Positions 15,403 through 25,882 are shown, counted from the first letter of the stretch. The stretch is DNA of 64,000 nt from Nodularia sp. NIES-3585 (GCF_002218065.1 NZ_BDUB01000001.1:4807118-4871117), one strand, 5' to 3'. The notes: generated from the sequence alone by a model not told the origin. Translations and numbers: made by a program.

Positions 15403-17562
15403 ATGCTGAATATTCCTCAACTACTGGCGACTGAATTAGACCTCAAACCCCATCAAATCCAAAACGCGTTGGAACTTTTAGCCGAAGGTGCGACGGTTCC
15501 CTTTATTGCACGTTACCGCAAAGAGCGCACTGGGGAAATGAATGAAGTCCAACTGCGTGACCTATTTGAGCGCTATGCTTATTTAACAGAATTGGCTGAA
15601 CGGAAATCGGTAATTTTAAATGCGATCGCGGAACAAGGTAAACTCACAGATGAACTCAAAGCCAAAATTTCAGCCTGTTTACAAAAAACCGAACTGGAAG
15701 ATTTATATCTCCCCTATCGACCAAAACGCCGCACCCGCGCCACCATAGCTAGAGAAAAAGGTTTAGAACCTTTAGCCAATTTCATCAAGTCGCTAAATGT
15801 CCCCAATCCTGCAACAGCTTCACTCGAAGAGGAAGCAGCCAAGTATATTTCTGAGACTCAGGGAGTTAAAACATCACAGGAAGCGCTCAAAGGTGCTGCT
15901 GATATTTTAGCAGAAGAGGTGGCAGAAAAAGCCGAGTTACGTGCATATCTGCGTGACTATTTGTTAGCCGAGGGGGTATTTGTCTCTCACATCAAAAAGG
16001 ATCATCCCGAAGGGACAACCAAGTTTGAGATGTACCGCAACTATCAAATTCGGGTGAGAAATATTGCACCTCATAATCTGCTGGCGTTGTGTCGCGGTGA
16101 AGCTGAGGGAGTCTTAAACTATGAAGTTGCTTTTGATGAAGATTTGGTACTTTCTTATCTGGAATCAAAGGAAATTAAGGCTAAAGTTCGGATAATTCGC
16201 GATTTTTACCAAGTGATGCTCAAAGACGCATTTAATCGGCTGATGAAAACTTCCATTATCGGTGAGGTGATTTCTCAGAAAAAAACATACTCTGATATGG
16301 AATCAATTAAAACCTTTGAAGCAAATCTGCGAGAATTACTCTTGTCTGCACCAGCCGGAATGAAGCCGACACTGGCTATAGACCCAGGGTTTAGAACTGG
16401 GTGTAAAGTTGCGGTACTCGACCAAACCGGACAATTTTTAGAATATCAAGCGGTTTTTCCGCACCAAGCGGCTGAACAACGCGCCAAAGCTGCACAAACT
16501 GTTAAAAATTTGATTGAAAAATATCAGATTTCCTTAATTGCAATTGGTAACGGTACAGCTTCCCGTGAGACAGATGAGTTTGTAGCGCAGATATTACAAG
16601 ATATCGACCGGAAACCTGTTAAAGTCATGGTAAATGAGTCTGGCGCATCGATATATTCTGCGAGTAAAGTGGCGTTAGAAGAGTTTCCCCATTTAGATAT
16701 TACCGTGCGTGGTGCGATTAGTATCGGTCGCCGTTTGCAAGATCCTCTGGCGGAACTGGTGAAAATTGACCCGAAATCTATCGGTGTGGGACAATATCAG
16801 CATGATGTAGATCAAAAGTTGCTGAAAAAGAAACTAGACGAGACTGTAGAAAGTTGCGTGAATTACGTCGGTGTGGACTTAAACACGGCTTCTAAGGAAC
16901 TTTTGACCTTTGTTTCCGGAATTACCGCTACGGTCGCTAATAACATTTTTGCTTATCGCAATGAGCATGGAGTCTTTAAGAATCGCCGACAACTGTTAAA
17001 AGTGGCTAAATTGGGACCAAAGGCGTTTGAACAAGCTGCGGGTTTTCTGCGAATTCGTGGCGGTGATAACCCCTTAGATAATACAGCAGTGCATCCAGAA
17101 AGTTATACTCTTGTGCAAGCGATCGCAGCTGATTTAGATGTATCCTTAAATCAAGTCACCGAAATAGCCGCAAAACTCAAAAAAACCAACCTAAAAAAAT
17201 ACGTCACTGATAGTATAGGCGAACCCACACTGCGCGATATCATCAGCGAACTAGACAAACCAGGAAGAGACCCCCGTGCAGAATTTAAATACGCCACATT
17301 TAGAGAAGGAATCACAGAAATTAGCGATTTACAGGTAGGAATGGAATTAGAAGGAATTGTCACAAACGTAGCTAACTTTGGTGCATTTGTTGATATTGGC
17401 GTACATCAAGATGGCTTAGTACATATATCCCAACTAGCTGACAGATTCGTAGATGATCCGCAGAAAATTGTCAAAGTAGGACAAGTTGTAAAAATTCGGG
17501 TATTGGAAATTAACGAGAAATTAAAACGGATTAGTTTGTCAATAAAAGCCGTAAAACAATAA
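15403..17562 (+). CDS. tex: Tex-family transcription accessory protein
   Basis: A 719-residue protein of the usual family length. It has the helical N-terminal Tex region, the YqgF/RuvC-like domain (about 330-440, starting LAIDPGFRTGCKVAVLD), helix-hairpin-helix motifs (about 480-560, with VGVDLNTAS) and a C-terminal S1 RNA-binding domain (about 645-715, with GIVTNVANFGAFVDIG). Tex proteins bind nucleic acids and affect transcription elongation and toxin expression in other bacteria. All parts are intact. It is monocistronic here. Confidence 0.96.
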   Translation: MLNIPQLLATELDLKPHQIQNALELLAEGATVPFIARYRKERTGEMNEVQLRDLFERYAYLTELAERKSVILNAIAEQGKLTDELKAKISACLQKTELEDLYLPYRPKRRTRATIAREKGLEPLANFIKSLNVPNPATASLEEEAAKYISETQGVKTSQEALKGAADILAEEVAEKAELRAYLRDYLLAEGVFVSHIKKDHPEGTTKFEMYRNYQIRVRNIAPHNLLALCRGEAEGVLNYEVAFDEDLVLSYLESKEIKAKVRIIRDFYQVMLKDAFNRLMKTSIIGEVISQKKTYSDMESIKTFEANLRELLLSAPAGMKPTLAIDPGFRTGCKVAVLDQTGQFLEYQAVFPHQAAEQRAKAAQTVKNLIEKYQISLIAIGNGTASRETDEFVAQILQDIDRKPVKVMVNESGASIYSASKVALEEFPHLDITVRGAISIGRRLQDPLAELVKIDPKSIGVGQYQHDVDQKLLKKKLDETVESCVNYVGVDLNTASKELLTFVSGITATVANNIFAYRNEHGVFKNRRQLLKVAKLGPKAFEQAAGFLRIRGGDNPLDNTAVHPESYTLVQAIAADLDVSLNQVTEIAAKLKKTNLKKYVTDSIGEPTLRDIISELDKPGRDPRAEFKYATFREGITEISDLQVGMELEGIVTNVANFGAFVDIGVHQDGLVHISQLADRFVDDPQKIVKVGQVVKIRVLEINEKLKRISLSIKAVKQ

Positions 17563-17893
17563 CAGAACTTTTCTATCTTGGTGGTAATATAGCAATGCTC
17601 AATCAGACGTAAACAATTCTCTGTTTTCTCTGACTCTGTGATCTTTGCGCCTAGTGCGGTATGGCTAACGCCACGCTCCCCGAACGTTAAATATCCTGTG
17701 CTTTATCTCCCCTCCTCGCTTGCACCGGAGGGGTTGGGGGTGGGGTGCAATTATTTTAGTAATTGTAACTACGGATTGGAAACAATCACCCCAATGGTAG
17801 AACCAAAATCTATCTTGAACTAGATGTAAAAACCCAGTATTTATTTAAAAATAGTAAAAGACTCGTAAAGAATCTATCTGTTATTTTTAGTAG
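17563..17893. other. Gene-less stretch
   Basis: No supported gene. A G/C-rich patch at about 17708-17742 (CCTCC...GGAGGGG) can form a weak hairpin. The small frame at 17638-17823 has no protein-like features. Confidence 0.4.
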
Positions 17894-17902
17894 GTGAACA
17901 GA

Positions 17903-18304
17903 ATGTGGGCAACATTTTTAACTGCCATAGCTACAGCATTGAGCTTATTAATTGTCGATTTAGTTGTACCCGGTGTCAACATTGCTAATTTCCCAGCAGC
18001 CATGATTGCGGCTTTAGTAATTGGTTTGATTAATGGTTCAGTTAAACCAGTGCTATCTGCGCTATCTTTACCGCTTAACCTCGTCACATTAGGGGCATTT
18101 TCGTTAATAGTTAACGGGTTTTGTTTCTGGTTAGCAGCAGTGCTGGTTCCTGGGTTCGCAGTTCGTGGACTTATCGCGTTTATCTTAGGTCCAGTGATTC
18201 TATCTTTTGCTAGCACCTTCATTAACAATTATTTTGCCGCAAAAAATCCTGTTTTAAGCAGCAGTGGCGATGTAAATACTTCAGGCGAACTACCATCTAG
18301 ATAA
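17903..18304 (+). CDS. Phage holin family (four-helix) membrane protein
   Basis: A protein of about 133 residues with four transmembrane segments and the conserved central block LVIGLINGSVKPVLSALSLP, followed by LNLVTLGAFSLIVNG. This is the PF04020-type holin-like family, widespread in cyanobacteria and not part of a prophage. Function is unknown; a role in envelope stress is often guessed. The ATG at 17903 has a better-spaced purine-rich site (TAGGTG) than the GTG at 17894. The Pmp3-type gene follows about 100 bases downstream. Confidence 0.85.
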   Translation: MWATFLTAIATALSLLIVDLVVPGVNIANFPAAMIAALVIGLINGSVKPVLSALSLPLNLVTLGAFSLIVNGFCFWLAAVLVPGFAVRGLIAFILGPVILSFASTFINNYFAAKNPVLSSSGDVNTSGELPSR

Positions 18305-18406
18305 GTAGAAACGCTAATCACACTAGGTATCTATCCTGAAAATAAGCGCTGAATTATCTTAATTCAGCATTCTCACAAAAACGTAATTAAACAAAATCAC
18401 GAAATC

Positions 18407-18598
18407 ATGAAAATAGTTCGTTTACTTTTAGGCTTAGTATTGCCTCCTTTAGGTGTTTTTCTCACAGTGGGTGCTGGACCAACTTTGTTGATTAACATTT
18501 TACTGACACTTTTAGGTTGGCTTCCCGGTAGCATCCACGCGGTTTGGGTGATTGCTAAACATGAAGAACAAATAAATTCAGAAAGAAGTAGTTACTAA
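18407..18598 (+). CDS. YqaE/Pmp3-family small membrane protein
   Basis: A 63-residue proteolipid with two transmembrane helices and the family signature LGLVLPPLGVFL ... INILLTLLGWLPGSIHAVWVI. Relatives are induced by salt, cold or membrane stress in plants, yeast and bacteria. A terminator-like hairpin follows at 18620-18647, so the gene probably ends a transcript. Confidence 0.9.
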   Translation: MKIVRLLLGLVLPPLGVFLTVGAGPTLLINILLTLLGWLPGSIHAVWVIAKHEEQINSERSSY

Positions 18599-18619
18599 AG
18601 TCAGCGCCTCTAGTAACAT

Positions 18620-18647
18620 AAGGTGGGAATTAACCCCCTTATTTTTT
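18620..18647 (+). terminator. Intrinsic terminator after Pmp3-type gene
   Basis: AAGGTGGG, loop AATTAA, CCCCCTT, then ATTTTTT. The stem contains one G-T or mismatched pair. It also lies beyond the 3' end of the convergent coiled-coil gene. Confidence 0.55.
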
Positions 18648-18708
18648 GGCTAATAAAACTATAAATAACTGTAATTGCAATACCCTCATGGATATTGCAA
18701 AAACCAGT

Positions 18709-19509
18709 CTACTTCTTAGTAAGTTGCTCATGTTTATCAGCAGGTTCTTTTTCCTTGAACATATCAGCCGCTGATAGCAGTAACTCCCGTAGAGTTAGTT
18801 TAATCTGACGCTCTTTTCTAGCGATCGCAGAACCAGCTTCACCCAGTTTATCTTCTAGTTGCGATCGCTTCTCGTCTACTTGTGTAGCAACAGCTTCAGC
18901 CTGTGGACGAGCTTGATCATACCAGTGTTTTGCCTCCTCGATATAATCTTTAACTTCCCCATCCCGTCCGCCATAGCGCGCCGCCAAATTTGCTCTGACA
19001 ATGGATAATTGCGCTTGCAGTTGAGCGTAACGTTTCTTTAATAGAGAGACTTCTTCACTATCTCGAATGGCATTAATAGCAGAAGCAATGGCATTTTTTG
19101 TATCATCAGTTGTATCTTTGCCAGTGTCTTCAATCTCTGCCAAAATACCATCAACTTCTTGCTGAATTTCTTCCTCTTCATTATCTAATTGAGCTTGTAG
19201 CTTTTTCAGTTCCGCCTGAGTTTGCACAATAGAGTTGTGTCTTTTACTGTTAACACCTTCCAAAGCCCCTTCAATGGAAGCTGTCACTTCTTCTCTAATT
19301 TCTGCACCTTTGTCTTGAAAGTTTTCAATCACAGCAGAAACCGCATCTTTTACCAGATAACGAATGTCACTAGAACCTTGTTTCAACTCTGAACTTAACT
19401 GAGAAACAGCAGACTTGACAATTTCGCGAATTCTCTCAGTTCTTAACTGTCCGGTTTCTTTAACCTGTTTCAAGTCAGTTTGAATTTGTTCTTTGATATT
19501 GTTAGGCAT
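18709..19509 (-). CDS. Apolipoprotein/LEA-like amphipathic-helix protein
   Basis: A 266-residue soluble, highly charged, almost wholly helical protein. Regularly spaced amphipathic segments (residues 1-90) precede a long coiled coil (about 90-230), and the C-terminus is KEKEPADKHEQLTKK. It has no enzyme motif. The composition recalls LEA or apolipoprotein-A1/E-like stress proteins of cyanobacteria, but I cannot assign a family with certainty. Its neighbours (Pmp3, holin-like protein) fit a stress theme. A role in membrane or protein protection is inference. Confidence 0.75.
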   Translation of the reverse strand: MPNNIKEQIQTDLKQVKETGQLRTERIREIVKSAVSQLSSELKQGSSDIRYLVKDAVSAVIENFQDKGAEIREEVTASIEGALEGVNSKRHNSIVQTQAELKKLQAQLDNEEEEIQQEVDGILAEIEDTGKDTTDDTKNAIASAINAIRDSEEVSLLKKRYAQLQAQLSIVRANLAARYGGRDGEVKDYIEEAKHWYDQARPQAEAVATQVDEKRSQLEDKLGEAGSAIARKERQIKLTLRELLLSAADMFKEKEPADKHEQLTKK

Positions 19510-19864
19510 TTTTAACCTTTCCTATTTAGCTACTTAGATAAAATTTTCTACACATTCTCCTCCATACACATTATGGTTGAGAGTTGAAGAAATAGACACC
19601 TCCTATAGATAGAAAAGATCGAGAACTCACTCTGACAGCAGATAATCACTAACACAATTTCCTTGTTTCTTTGTCTAGTTTGCGTCCTTGACCCAAAGAA
19701 AGAGGGTAACTTTACTCATAGATTCAGTACATTTTATCTGAGTGAAATACACAAGGGCAGGCATCTTTGCCCTCCCCCACAAGACGTATAAACTTAAATA
19801 TCTAAAAAATTGGTGTGGCCTTTATGAGATAATCAGTATTAATAGCTAGTAAATGAGATAAATT
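19510..19864. other. Gene-less stretch
   Basis: No supported gene. A weak hairpin, GGGCA (19755-19759) with TGCCC (19768-19772), lies mid-stretch. The promoters of the flanking genes must lie here, but no clear boxes could be assigned. Confidence 0.4.
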
Positions 19865-20089
19865 ATGTGGCGGGTTAATGTTACTTGTTCCGGTGATGCT
19901 TGGAAACAACACGGCGCTAACTTCAAATCGATGCCAGAAAAGTATCAAGGCGAGTGTATTTCTTCTAAAAAGATGCCAGACGGAACGCGGATCATGGGTT
20001 ATAAAGTAGAAGATGTCAGCGATGCAGAGGCTTTTCAGGAAGAGTGTGCAAACTTGTCTGGGTTTACAGCTGACTTTGAATCATTATAA
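19865..20089 (+). CDS. Conserved small protein of unknown function
   Basis: A 74-residue acidic soluble protein (MWRVNVTCSGDAWKQHG ... LSGFTADFESL) with four cysteines spread along its length. I do not recognise the family. It has a plausible start (AGATAAATTATG context) and normal codon use, and stands as a single gene. Confidence 0.6.
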   Translation: MWRVNVTCSGDAWKQHGANFKSMPEKYQGECISSKKMPDGTRIMGYKVEDVSDAEAFQEECANLSGFTADFESL

Positions 20090-20163
20090 GGAATGCGATC
20101 GCACATAGCCCAGTGCCCAAAGCGATTTCTCCGGAGCGCTCAGAGCAAAGCACAATCGCAAAA

Positions 20164-20184
20164 CTTGTGAGAAATACGGGTATT
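20164..20184 (+). repeat. Solo copy of a short inverted-repeat terminus
   Basis: CTTGTGAGAAATACGGGTAT is nearly the same as the right end of the small element at 48271-48431 (CTTGTGAGAAATGCGGGTAT). No matching opposite end is seen nearby, so this is a solo end or a remnant. Confidence 0.45.
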
Positions 20185-20233
20185 GCTACTTCCTCAAAAA
20201 TAACTGAAAATAGGGAATGGCAAGGAGATTAAA

Positions 20234-20687
20234 TTGATAGACCACTCATTTGGGTTTTACGGCATCGCTTTCTTTGGAATGATTTTGTTACGGTATTTTC
20301 TGGTGGCAGGGGGAACCTATTTGTTCTTTTATTCACCAGCAATTCAATCTTTGCTTAATCACAATCTGCGGCATCGGTCTCCCTCCTGGCTATCCATTCA
20401 ACACGATATTAAACTCTCTATTCTCTCAGCAGGGGTGTTTGCGCTGGCGGCAGCGTTCATCATGTCAAAATATAGTGCCGGCATCACCCGCTTATACACT
20501 GACTATCAACAGTATGGGCTGTGGTATTTAGGCGTGAGTTATGGCGTTGTGTTGGTTCTCCAGGATGCCTATTTCTATTTCATGCATCGATTATTTCACC
20601 ACCCGTCACTCTTTTCGTGGTTACACCAGGGGCATCACCGCTCCCGCCATCCTACACCGTGGACATCCTTTGCCTTTGACCCATTAG
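20234..20687 (+). pseudogene. Fatty acid hydroxylase / sterol desaturase, N-terminal part (split by IS701)
   Basis: The N-terminal 151 codons begin at a TTG with a good AAGGAG site. There are several membrane helices, then the first histidine clusters of the superfamily: HRLFH and HQGHHRS. These clusters bind the di-iron centre that hydroxylates or desaturates lipids. The frame enters the IS at 20688. Removing the IS and one TTAG copy joins it in frame to 22771-23069 and gives a complete protein of 250 residues, so the insertion is recent. Confidence 0.9.
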
Positions 20688-20868
20688 CGCTCTTTTATGC
20701 CTCTAGAGAGAGAAAAATAAGATCAAATCCGGGAATTTAGGGAATTTCTTGAGAAATATAAATAAGCAGGCGATGGGGTGTCGGAAAAATGGGGAAGCAA
20801 TCAAACATATTTGTGAAAAAATCAAGATATGGCAGACATTACAGGTAACATGATTAAGAAACAAAATC

Positions 20869-21372
20869 ATGTTTAAAGTGAATAAAAAAATTACTAAAAA
20901 AGCCTTAAACCCTAACTGGGGAGGATATAGAGAAAAATCTGGGAGAAAATCCACCTGGAATCATAAAGAAACCAGCACAATCCGTATACCAAAAGCACTA
21001 GAGCAAGAAGTGATGAGGTATGCACGATATTTAGATGCAGGATTGGAACTTGATCATGAAACAGATTCAAGTCAGTGGGATGATTTTGTGACTGAATCAA
21101 ATTTGACAGTTGTAGATAGGATTAACGACGAATTTGAAGATGAAATAAATTCAAGTTCAGAGACATTAAATGCGCTCAATACTACTGACCAACTTGAAAG
21201 AGTTACAGAATCAGGTTTCGAGGGTTATCCCATGCGATCGTTCATGGATGCTATATTTCTAGCAAGAGAAATTGTGCAGCAGAAAAAGTCTGCGCGAATA
21301 TCCTTAGCTAAATTTATATCTAGGTTTTATTTAACACCTGTAAATAGTGAATCCTTAAGAAGTTATCCTTGA
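20869..21372 (+). CDS. IS701 passenger protein of unknown function
   Basis: A 167-residue protein. The N-terminal basic part contains GGYREKSGRKSTW and a segment, TSTIRIPKALEQEVMRYAR, that looks like a ribbon-helix-helix or short DNA-binding unit. The rest is acidic, and the C-terminus is basic. It lies tail to tail with the transposase, 13 bases apart, inside the same inverted repeats, so it travels with the element. It could regulate transposition, or be a domesticated antitoxin-like regulator; neither is shown. Confidence 0.65.
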   Translation: MFKVNKKITKKALNPNWGGYREKSGRKSTWNHKETSTIRIPKALEQEVMRYARYLDAGLELDHETDSSQWDDFVTESNLTVVDRINDEFEDEINSSSETLNALNTTDQLERVTESGFEGYPMRSFMDAIFLAREIVQQKKSARISLAKFISRFYLTPVNSESLRSYP

Positions 21373-21385
21373 ATTACCTGATAGT

Positions 21386-22705
21386 TTACCCCGAATTCAC
21401 AGTGATATAACCTTGAAATTGATTCATTATCTCTATCAATTTCTGGAATCCTAACTGTAAATTAGGGTTAAGAAAAACAATTAACCAAGGTTTAATTAAA
21501 TTCCAGAATACGTATGGTTGAATAACTAATCTTAAATTGTTTAAAGTGGATTTCCATCCCAAATTAAAATCCCACCATTTATGATTGCTAAAATTCTCTG
21601 GTTCTGTTGATATTGGCGGTGAACTTTTTTCATGGAGGCTTTCACTATCAGATTCATTTCTAGCGTTGGCTTGTAAACTTACTAAGAAATAAGCACTCAT
21701 AATTAGTTCCCACCATCTTTCTATCTGGTGATAATTAGTAAGTCTAAAGTCAGCCCATCCTAGTTCATTTTTACCTTGCTTAAAAGCATACTCTACCCAA
21801 TTACGAAATCCATAAAGGTTTCCTAATTGGTCAGCCATATCACTTTTCAAGTTTGTTTTGACATACCACGTCTGATTTTTTGGTAAAGTCTCTGGGTCAT
21901 TAGTGATTCGCCAATATGTTATGAGCTTTGAATCACCACAAGTGATTTGTTGTATATATCTTTTTTGAGTCTTTTTATCACTAAATACACGCTCAAACTC
22001 CTGCCATACCTCATATATAGCCTCTCTCTCCTGTACGCTAAATCTGGCATGATTACTTCTTATAGCAAGTAAATAAGGTTTTTTATGCTTGTCTAATACT
22101 GCGATGAATGTTGGACTTTCACCATACAAACTATCAGCTAAAACCAAGTCAAAATTAAATCCATATTTTAGCAGGGTTTCAATTATTTCCACTGCCAATT
22201 GTGGCTTGGTTTTATATATTCCCTTTTCTTCCAATCTCTTCCTTGGTTTATATATTAGAAATATTAACGGAAAAGTCAAGTCTCCCAACACTCCATAAGC
22301 ATTTACTGAAACTATCCCATTATCCACTTTCCCTAAGTTTCCAATATATTGTCTTGCTACATAATCAGTCGTCTTACCTTTCTTTTTATCCCCGGTTTCA
22401 TCAATTACCAACTTAAATGAACGTCCCTGCAACATTTTCAGAGTCAGTTCTAATCTTCTATCTTGCAAAACTACTACTGACCAAGGTGAATCCGTCAAAA
22501 AGTTTTGCAGTGGTTGTGCGTCATGTAAGCCCACTGCCTTGGCGATTTCTGGTAAAGTTTTACGTTTGATATCAGATAACATTCCTACGTGTAGATGTTT
22601 GAAGTTCTCAAATGTCCTTACTTCTGGAAACAAGTCTCTATACGCATTGCAATACTCATCTACCACTGTGACAGTCGAGGTAGCCGTTCTTGAAACCAAT
22701 TCCAC
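21386..22705 (-). CDS. IS701-family transposase (DDE_5)
   Basis: A 439-residue transposase. The DDE residues can be placed at FKLVIDETGDKKKG, LVLADSLYGES, and the Glu in NWVEYAFKQGKNELGW. The N-terminus (MELVSRTATSTVTVVDEYC) starts at a GTG at 22705. No frameshift or stop is seen, so it may be active. Length and motifs fit the family. Confidence 0.93.
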   Translation of the reverse strand: MELVSRTATSTVTVVDEYCNAYRDLFPEVRTFENFKHLHVGMLSDIKRKTLPEIAKAVGLHDAQPLQNFLTDSPWSVVVLQDRRLELTLKMLQGRSFKLVIDETGDKKKGKTTDYVARQYIGNLGKVDNGIVSVNAYGVLGDLTFPLIFLIYKPRKRLEEKGIYKTKPQLAVEIIETLLKYGFNFDLVLADSLYGESPTFIAVLDKHKKPYLLAIRSNHARFSVQEREAIYEVWQEFERVFSDKKTQKRYIQQITCGDSKLITYWRITNDPETLPKNQTWYVKTNLKSDMADQLGNLYGFRNWVEYAFKQGKNELGWADFRLTNYHQIERWWELIMSAYFLVSLQANARNESDSESLHEKSSPPISTEPENFSNHKWWDFNLGWKSTLNNLRLVIQPYVFWNLIKPWLIVFLNPNLQLGFQKLIEIMNQFQGYITVNSG

Positions 22706-22770
22706 GCCCCTGGTAAGTTAATCTTCTAGTAGTTAATTATACTCTTTTGAGAGTAATAAAAGAGCGTTAG

Positions 22771-23069
22771 AGGCGATTTTCCAGTCACTTTTTTTAGTTG
22801 GCATTGTCTTCGTGATCCCGCTCCATTTAGTCACCGTAATTGCCATACTAACCACGATGACAGTATGGGCAGCATTAAATCATCTGGGACTGGAACACCC
22901 ACCGATGTCTTTTCCTCACCATTGGCTGGGACAGTGGTTTATTGGTTCTGCACATCATTCCATTCATCACCTGAAATACACCGTCCATTACGGGTTGTAT
23001 TTCACTTTCTGGGACAAACTTCTTGGCACTCAGGACTCTAACTATGATCAGAATTTGGATCAGGATTAG
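22771..23069 (+). pseudogene. Fatty acid hydroxylase / sterol desaturase, C-terminal part
   Basis: This is the continuation of the gene at 20234. It resumes with EAIFQSLFLVGIVFVIPLH and contains the remaining histidine clusters, HHWLGQW and AHHSIHHLKYTVHYG, then ends at 23069. The histidine spacing completes the eight-histidine di-iron site of the superfamily. Separated from its start by the IS701 element, it is probably not made. Confidence 0.9.
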
Positions 23070-23199
23070 TCTAAAACCCTTACCAAATTAGGAAAATTTG
23101 CTTTTAACTGCACATCCCTGTTTTTCATCCACTCAATACAGTGTCTAGCATCTACAATATGTAAGCAGACACGATCACAGTCCCGTAGGAGAATTTTTG

Positions 23200-25821
23200 G
23201 TGGATTCCCGATATAACCCAGCAGACATTGAGGAAAAATGGCAACAAACATGGGCAGAACTTGGCTTAGATAAAACACCTGCAAATAGCGACAAGCCGAA
23301 ATTCTACGCTCTCTCCATGTTCCCCTACCCATCGGGCAGCCTCCACATGGGTCACGTCCGTAATTACACAATTACCGATGTGATTGCACGCCTCAAGCGA
23401 ATGCAAGGGTATAGGGTACTGCACCCAATGGGTTGGGATGCCTTTGGTTTGCCAGCAGAAAACGCCGCCATTGACCGAGGAGTTCCCCCTGCTAAGTGGA
23501 CTTATCAAAATATTGCCCAAATGCGGCAGCAATTGCAGCGTCTGGGTTTAGCTATCGATTGGGATAGCGAACTTGCTACTTGTTCACCAGATTATTACAA
23601 GTGGACGCAATGGATTTTCTTGCAATTCTGGCAAGCAGGTTTAGCTTATCAAAAAGAAGCAGCAGTAAATTGGGACCCCGTTGACCAAACTGTTATAGCC
23701 AACGAGCAAGTTGATAACGAAGGACGTTCTTGGCGCAGTGGGGCAAAAGTTGAACGGAAATTATTACGGCAGTGGTTTTTAAAGATTACCGATTACGCCG
23801 AAGAATTGCTCAGTGATTTAGAGAAATTAACAGGTTGGCCAGAACGGGTCAAGTTAATGCAAGCTAATTGGATTGGTAAATCCACAGGCGCTTATTTAGA
23901 ATTTCCTGTAGTGGGGATGGATGAAAAAATTGCTGTCTACACCACACGCCCAGATACAGTTTATGGTGTCAGCTATCTGGTATTAGCACCAGAACATCCT
24001 TTAACCCAAGTTGTCACCACCCCAGAACAAAAAACAGCCGTAGCAGCTTTTATTCAAGAAGTTTCTCAGCAAAGCGAGTTAGAACGTACCGCCGAAGATA
24101 AACCCAAGCGGGGTATCCCCACAGGTGGCAAAGCCATCAATCCCTTTACCGGGGAAGAAGTGCCAATTTGGATTGCCGATTATGTACTGTATGAATATGG
24201 TACGGGCGCAGTCATGGGTGTACCGGCTCATGATGTGCGAGATTTTAAATTTGCCCGTGTTTATGATTTACCCATTGAGTTTGTGATTGCTGCGCCTGAT
24301 GATGTAGCAAATTTTGATTTAACGCCAACAACAGAAACAGATGAAATTACAAAACTGATTAAACTTGACTACAACGAGGCATATACTGAGCCAGGAACTT
24401 TAATTAATTCTGGGTCTTTTACAGGCATGAATTCCACAGATGCCAAAGCCGCCATCATTAAATATGCTGAAGAACAAAGTTTTGGCAAACTGAGAATCCA
24501 ATATCGCTTAAGGGATTGGTTAATTTCCCGACAACGTTATTGGGGCGCACCCATACCAGTAATTCACTGCCCAAATTGTGGAATAGTCCCAGTCCCAGAT
24601 GAGGATTTGCCAGTTAAGTTACCAGAAGAGGTGGAATTAACTGGACGGGGTGGTTCACCTTTGACTCAGTTAGAAAGTTGGGTAAATGTTCCTTGTCCCA
24701 CTTGCGGTACTCCAGCGAAGCGAGAAACCGATACGATGGATACTTTCATTGATTCCTCGTGGTATTTCTTGCGCTATCCTGATGCAAAAAATGAGCAACA
24801 GGTATTTGACCCAGCTAAAACTAATGACTGGATGCCAGTAGACCAGTATGTGGGTGGCATTGAACACGCCATTTTACACTTGTTATATTCCAGATTCTTT
24901 ACTAAAGTCCTGCGGGATAGAGGCTTATTAAACTTTGATGAACCCTTTCAACGCCTGTTAACTCAAGGTATGGTACAGGGTTTAACTTACATGAATCCCA
25001 ATAAGGGCGGTAAAGATAAATGGGTTCCCTCTAATTTGGTGAATGTAGCCGATCCCCGTGACCCCCAGACAGGTGAACCATTGCAGCGCCTGTATGCCAC
25101 CATGTCTAAATCTAAGGGCAATGGTGTAGCACCAGAAGACGTAATTAGTAAGTATGGTGTAGACACGGCGCGGATGTTTATCTTATTCAAAGCACCCCCT
25201 GAAAAAGACCTGGAATGGGATGATGCCGATGTCGAAGGGCAATTTCGCTTTTTAAATCGGGTATGGCGCTTGGTGACAGATTATGCTAAGGCTGGGGTAT
25301 CACGTAAGAAAGCCCAACTCTCTGATTTGAGTAAGGCAGAAAAGGAATTACGGCGGGCAGTTCACACGGCTATTCAAGCTGTGACCGAGGATTTGGAAGA
25401 CGAATATCAATTGAATACAGCCGTTTCGGAATTGATGAAGTTAAGTAATGCCCTCACTGATGCTGACTGCAAAAATTCACCAATTTATGCGGAAGGTATT
25501 CAGACTTTAGTAATGATGTTAGCGCCTTTTGCCCCACACATTGCTGATGAATTATGGCAGTCATTGGGTAATAGTAACTCCATCCACTCTCAAACTTGGC
25601 CAGCTTTTGATCCGGCTGCTTTAGTAGCTGACGAAATTACTTTGGTAATTCAGATTAACGGTAAAAAGCGTGCTGATATTGAAGTTCCCGCACAGGCTAA
25701 CAAAGCCGAGTTGGAGAAATACGCCCGTGAATCTGAATTAGTTCAGCGTTACATTGAGGGTAAGGAAATTAAAAAGGTGATTGTGGTTCCTGGACGATTG
25801 GTGAATTTTGTAGTCGTTTAA
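23200..25821 (+). CDS. leuS: Leucyl-tRNA synthetase
   Basis: A class I aminoacyl-tRNA synthetase of about 873 residues that charges tRNA-Leu. The HIGH motif is HMGH in [15 protein letters not shown] near residue 45. The KMSKS motif is TMSKSKGN near residue 633. The zinc-binding loop (CPNCG ... CPTCG) and the CP1 editing domain (about 225-420) are present. The GTG at 23200, preceded by AGGAG at the right distance, is chosen over the TTG one codon upstream. It is a housekeeping gene of usual length, lying directly after the disrupted hydroxylase. Confidence 0.97.
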   Translation: MDSRYNPADIEEKWQQTWAELGLDKTPANSDKPKFYALSMFPYPSGSLHMGHVRNYTITDVIARLKRMQGYRVLHPMGWDAFGLPAENAAIDRGVPPAKWTYQNIAQMRQQLQRLGLAIDWDSELATCSPDYYKWTQWIFLQFWQAGLAYQKEAAVNWDPVDQTVIANEQVDNEGRSWRSGAKVERKLLRQWFLKITDYAEELLSDLEKLTGWPERVKLMQANWIGKSTGAYLEFPVVGMDEKIAVYTTRPDTVYGVSYLVLAPEHPLTQVVTTPEQKTAVAAFIQEVSQQSELERTAEDKPKRGIPTGGKAINPFTGEEVPIWIADYVLYEYGTGAVMGVPAHDVRDFKFARVYDLPIEFVIAAPDDVANFDLTPTTETDEITKLIKLDYNEAYTEPGTLINSGSFTGMNSTDAKAAIIKYAEEQSFGKLRIQYRLRDWLISRQRYWGAPIPVIHCPNCGIVPVPDEDLPVKLPEEVELTGRGGSPLTQLESWVNVPCPTCGTPAKRETDTMDTFIDSSWYFLRYPDAKNEQQVFDPAKTNDWMPVDQYVGGIEHAILHLLYSRFFTKVLRDRGLLNFDEPFQRLLTQGMVQGLTYMNPNKGGKDKWVPSNLVNVADPRDPQTGEPLQRLYATMSKSKGNGVAPEDVISKYGVDTARMFILFKAPPEKDLEWDDADVEGQFRFLNRVWRLVTDYAKAGVSRKKAQLSDLSKAEKELRRAVHTAIQAVTEDLEDEYQLNTAVSELMKLSNALTDADCKNSPIYAEGIQTLVMMLAPFAPHIADELWQSLGNSNSIHSQTWPAFDPAALVADEITLVIQINGKKRADIEVPAQANKAELEKYARESELVQRYIEGKEIKKVIVVPGRLVNFVVV

Positions 25822-25850
25822 ATACAAGTAAGTCGGCGAAGAAATTTAAC

Positions 25851-25882
25851 GTAGGGTGTGTTACGCCGTAGGCTAACGCACC
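25851..25882. repeat. Palindromic intergenic repeat
   Basis: GTAGGGTGTGTTACG, a short loop, then GGCTAACGCACC forms an imperfect hairpin after leuS. Another copy lies at 3958-3989. Such repeats are scattered through Nostoc-type genomes. Confidence 0.6.

Larger units (their letters stand above)
20688..22766. mobile_element. IS701-family insertion sequence with passenger gene
   Basis: The element is 2079 bp. It has terminal inverted repeats beginning CGCTCTTTTAT at both ends and is flanked by TTAG at 20684-20687 and 22767-22770. A 4-bp duplication of the form YTAR is typical of IS701. It carries the transposase on the minus strand and an unrelated gene on the plus strand. At about 2.1 kb it is longer than simple members because of the passenger. 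It interrupts the hydroxylase gene precisely. Confidence 0.93.
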
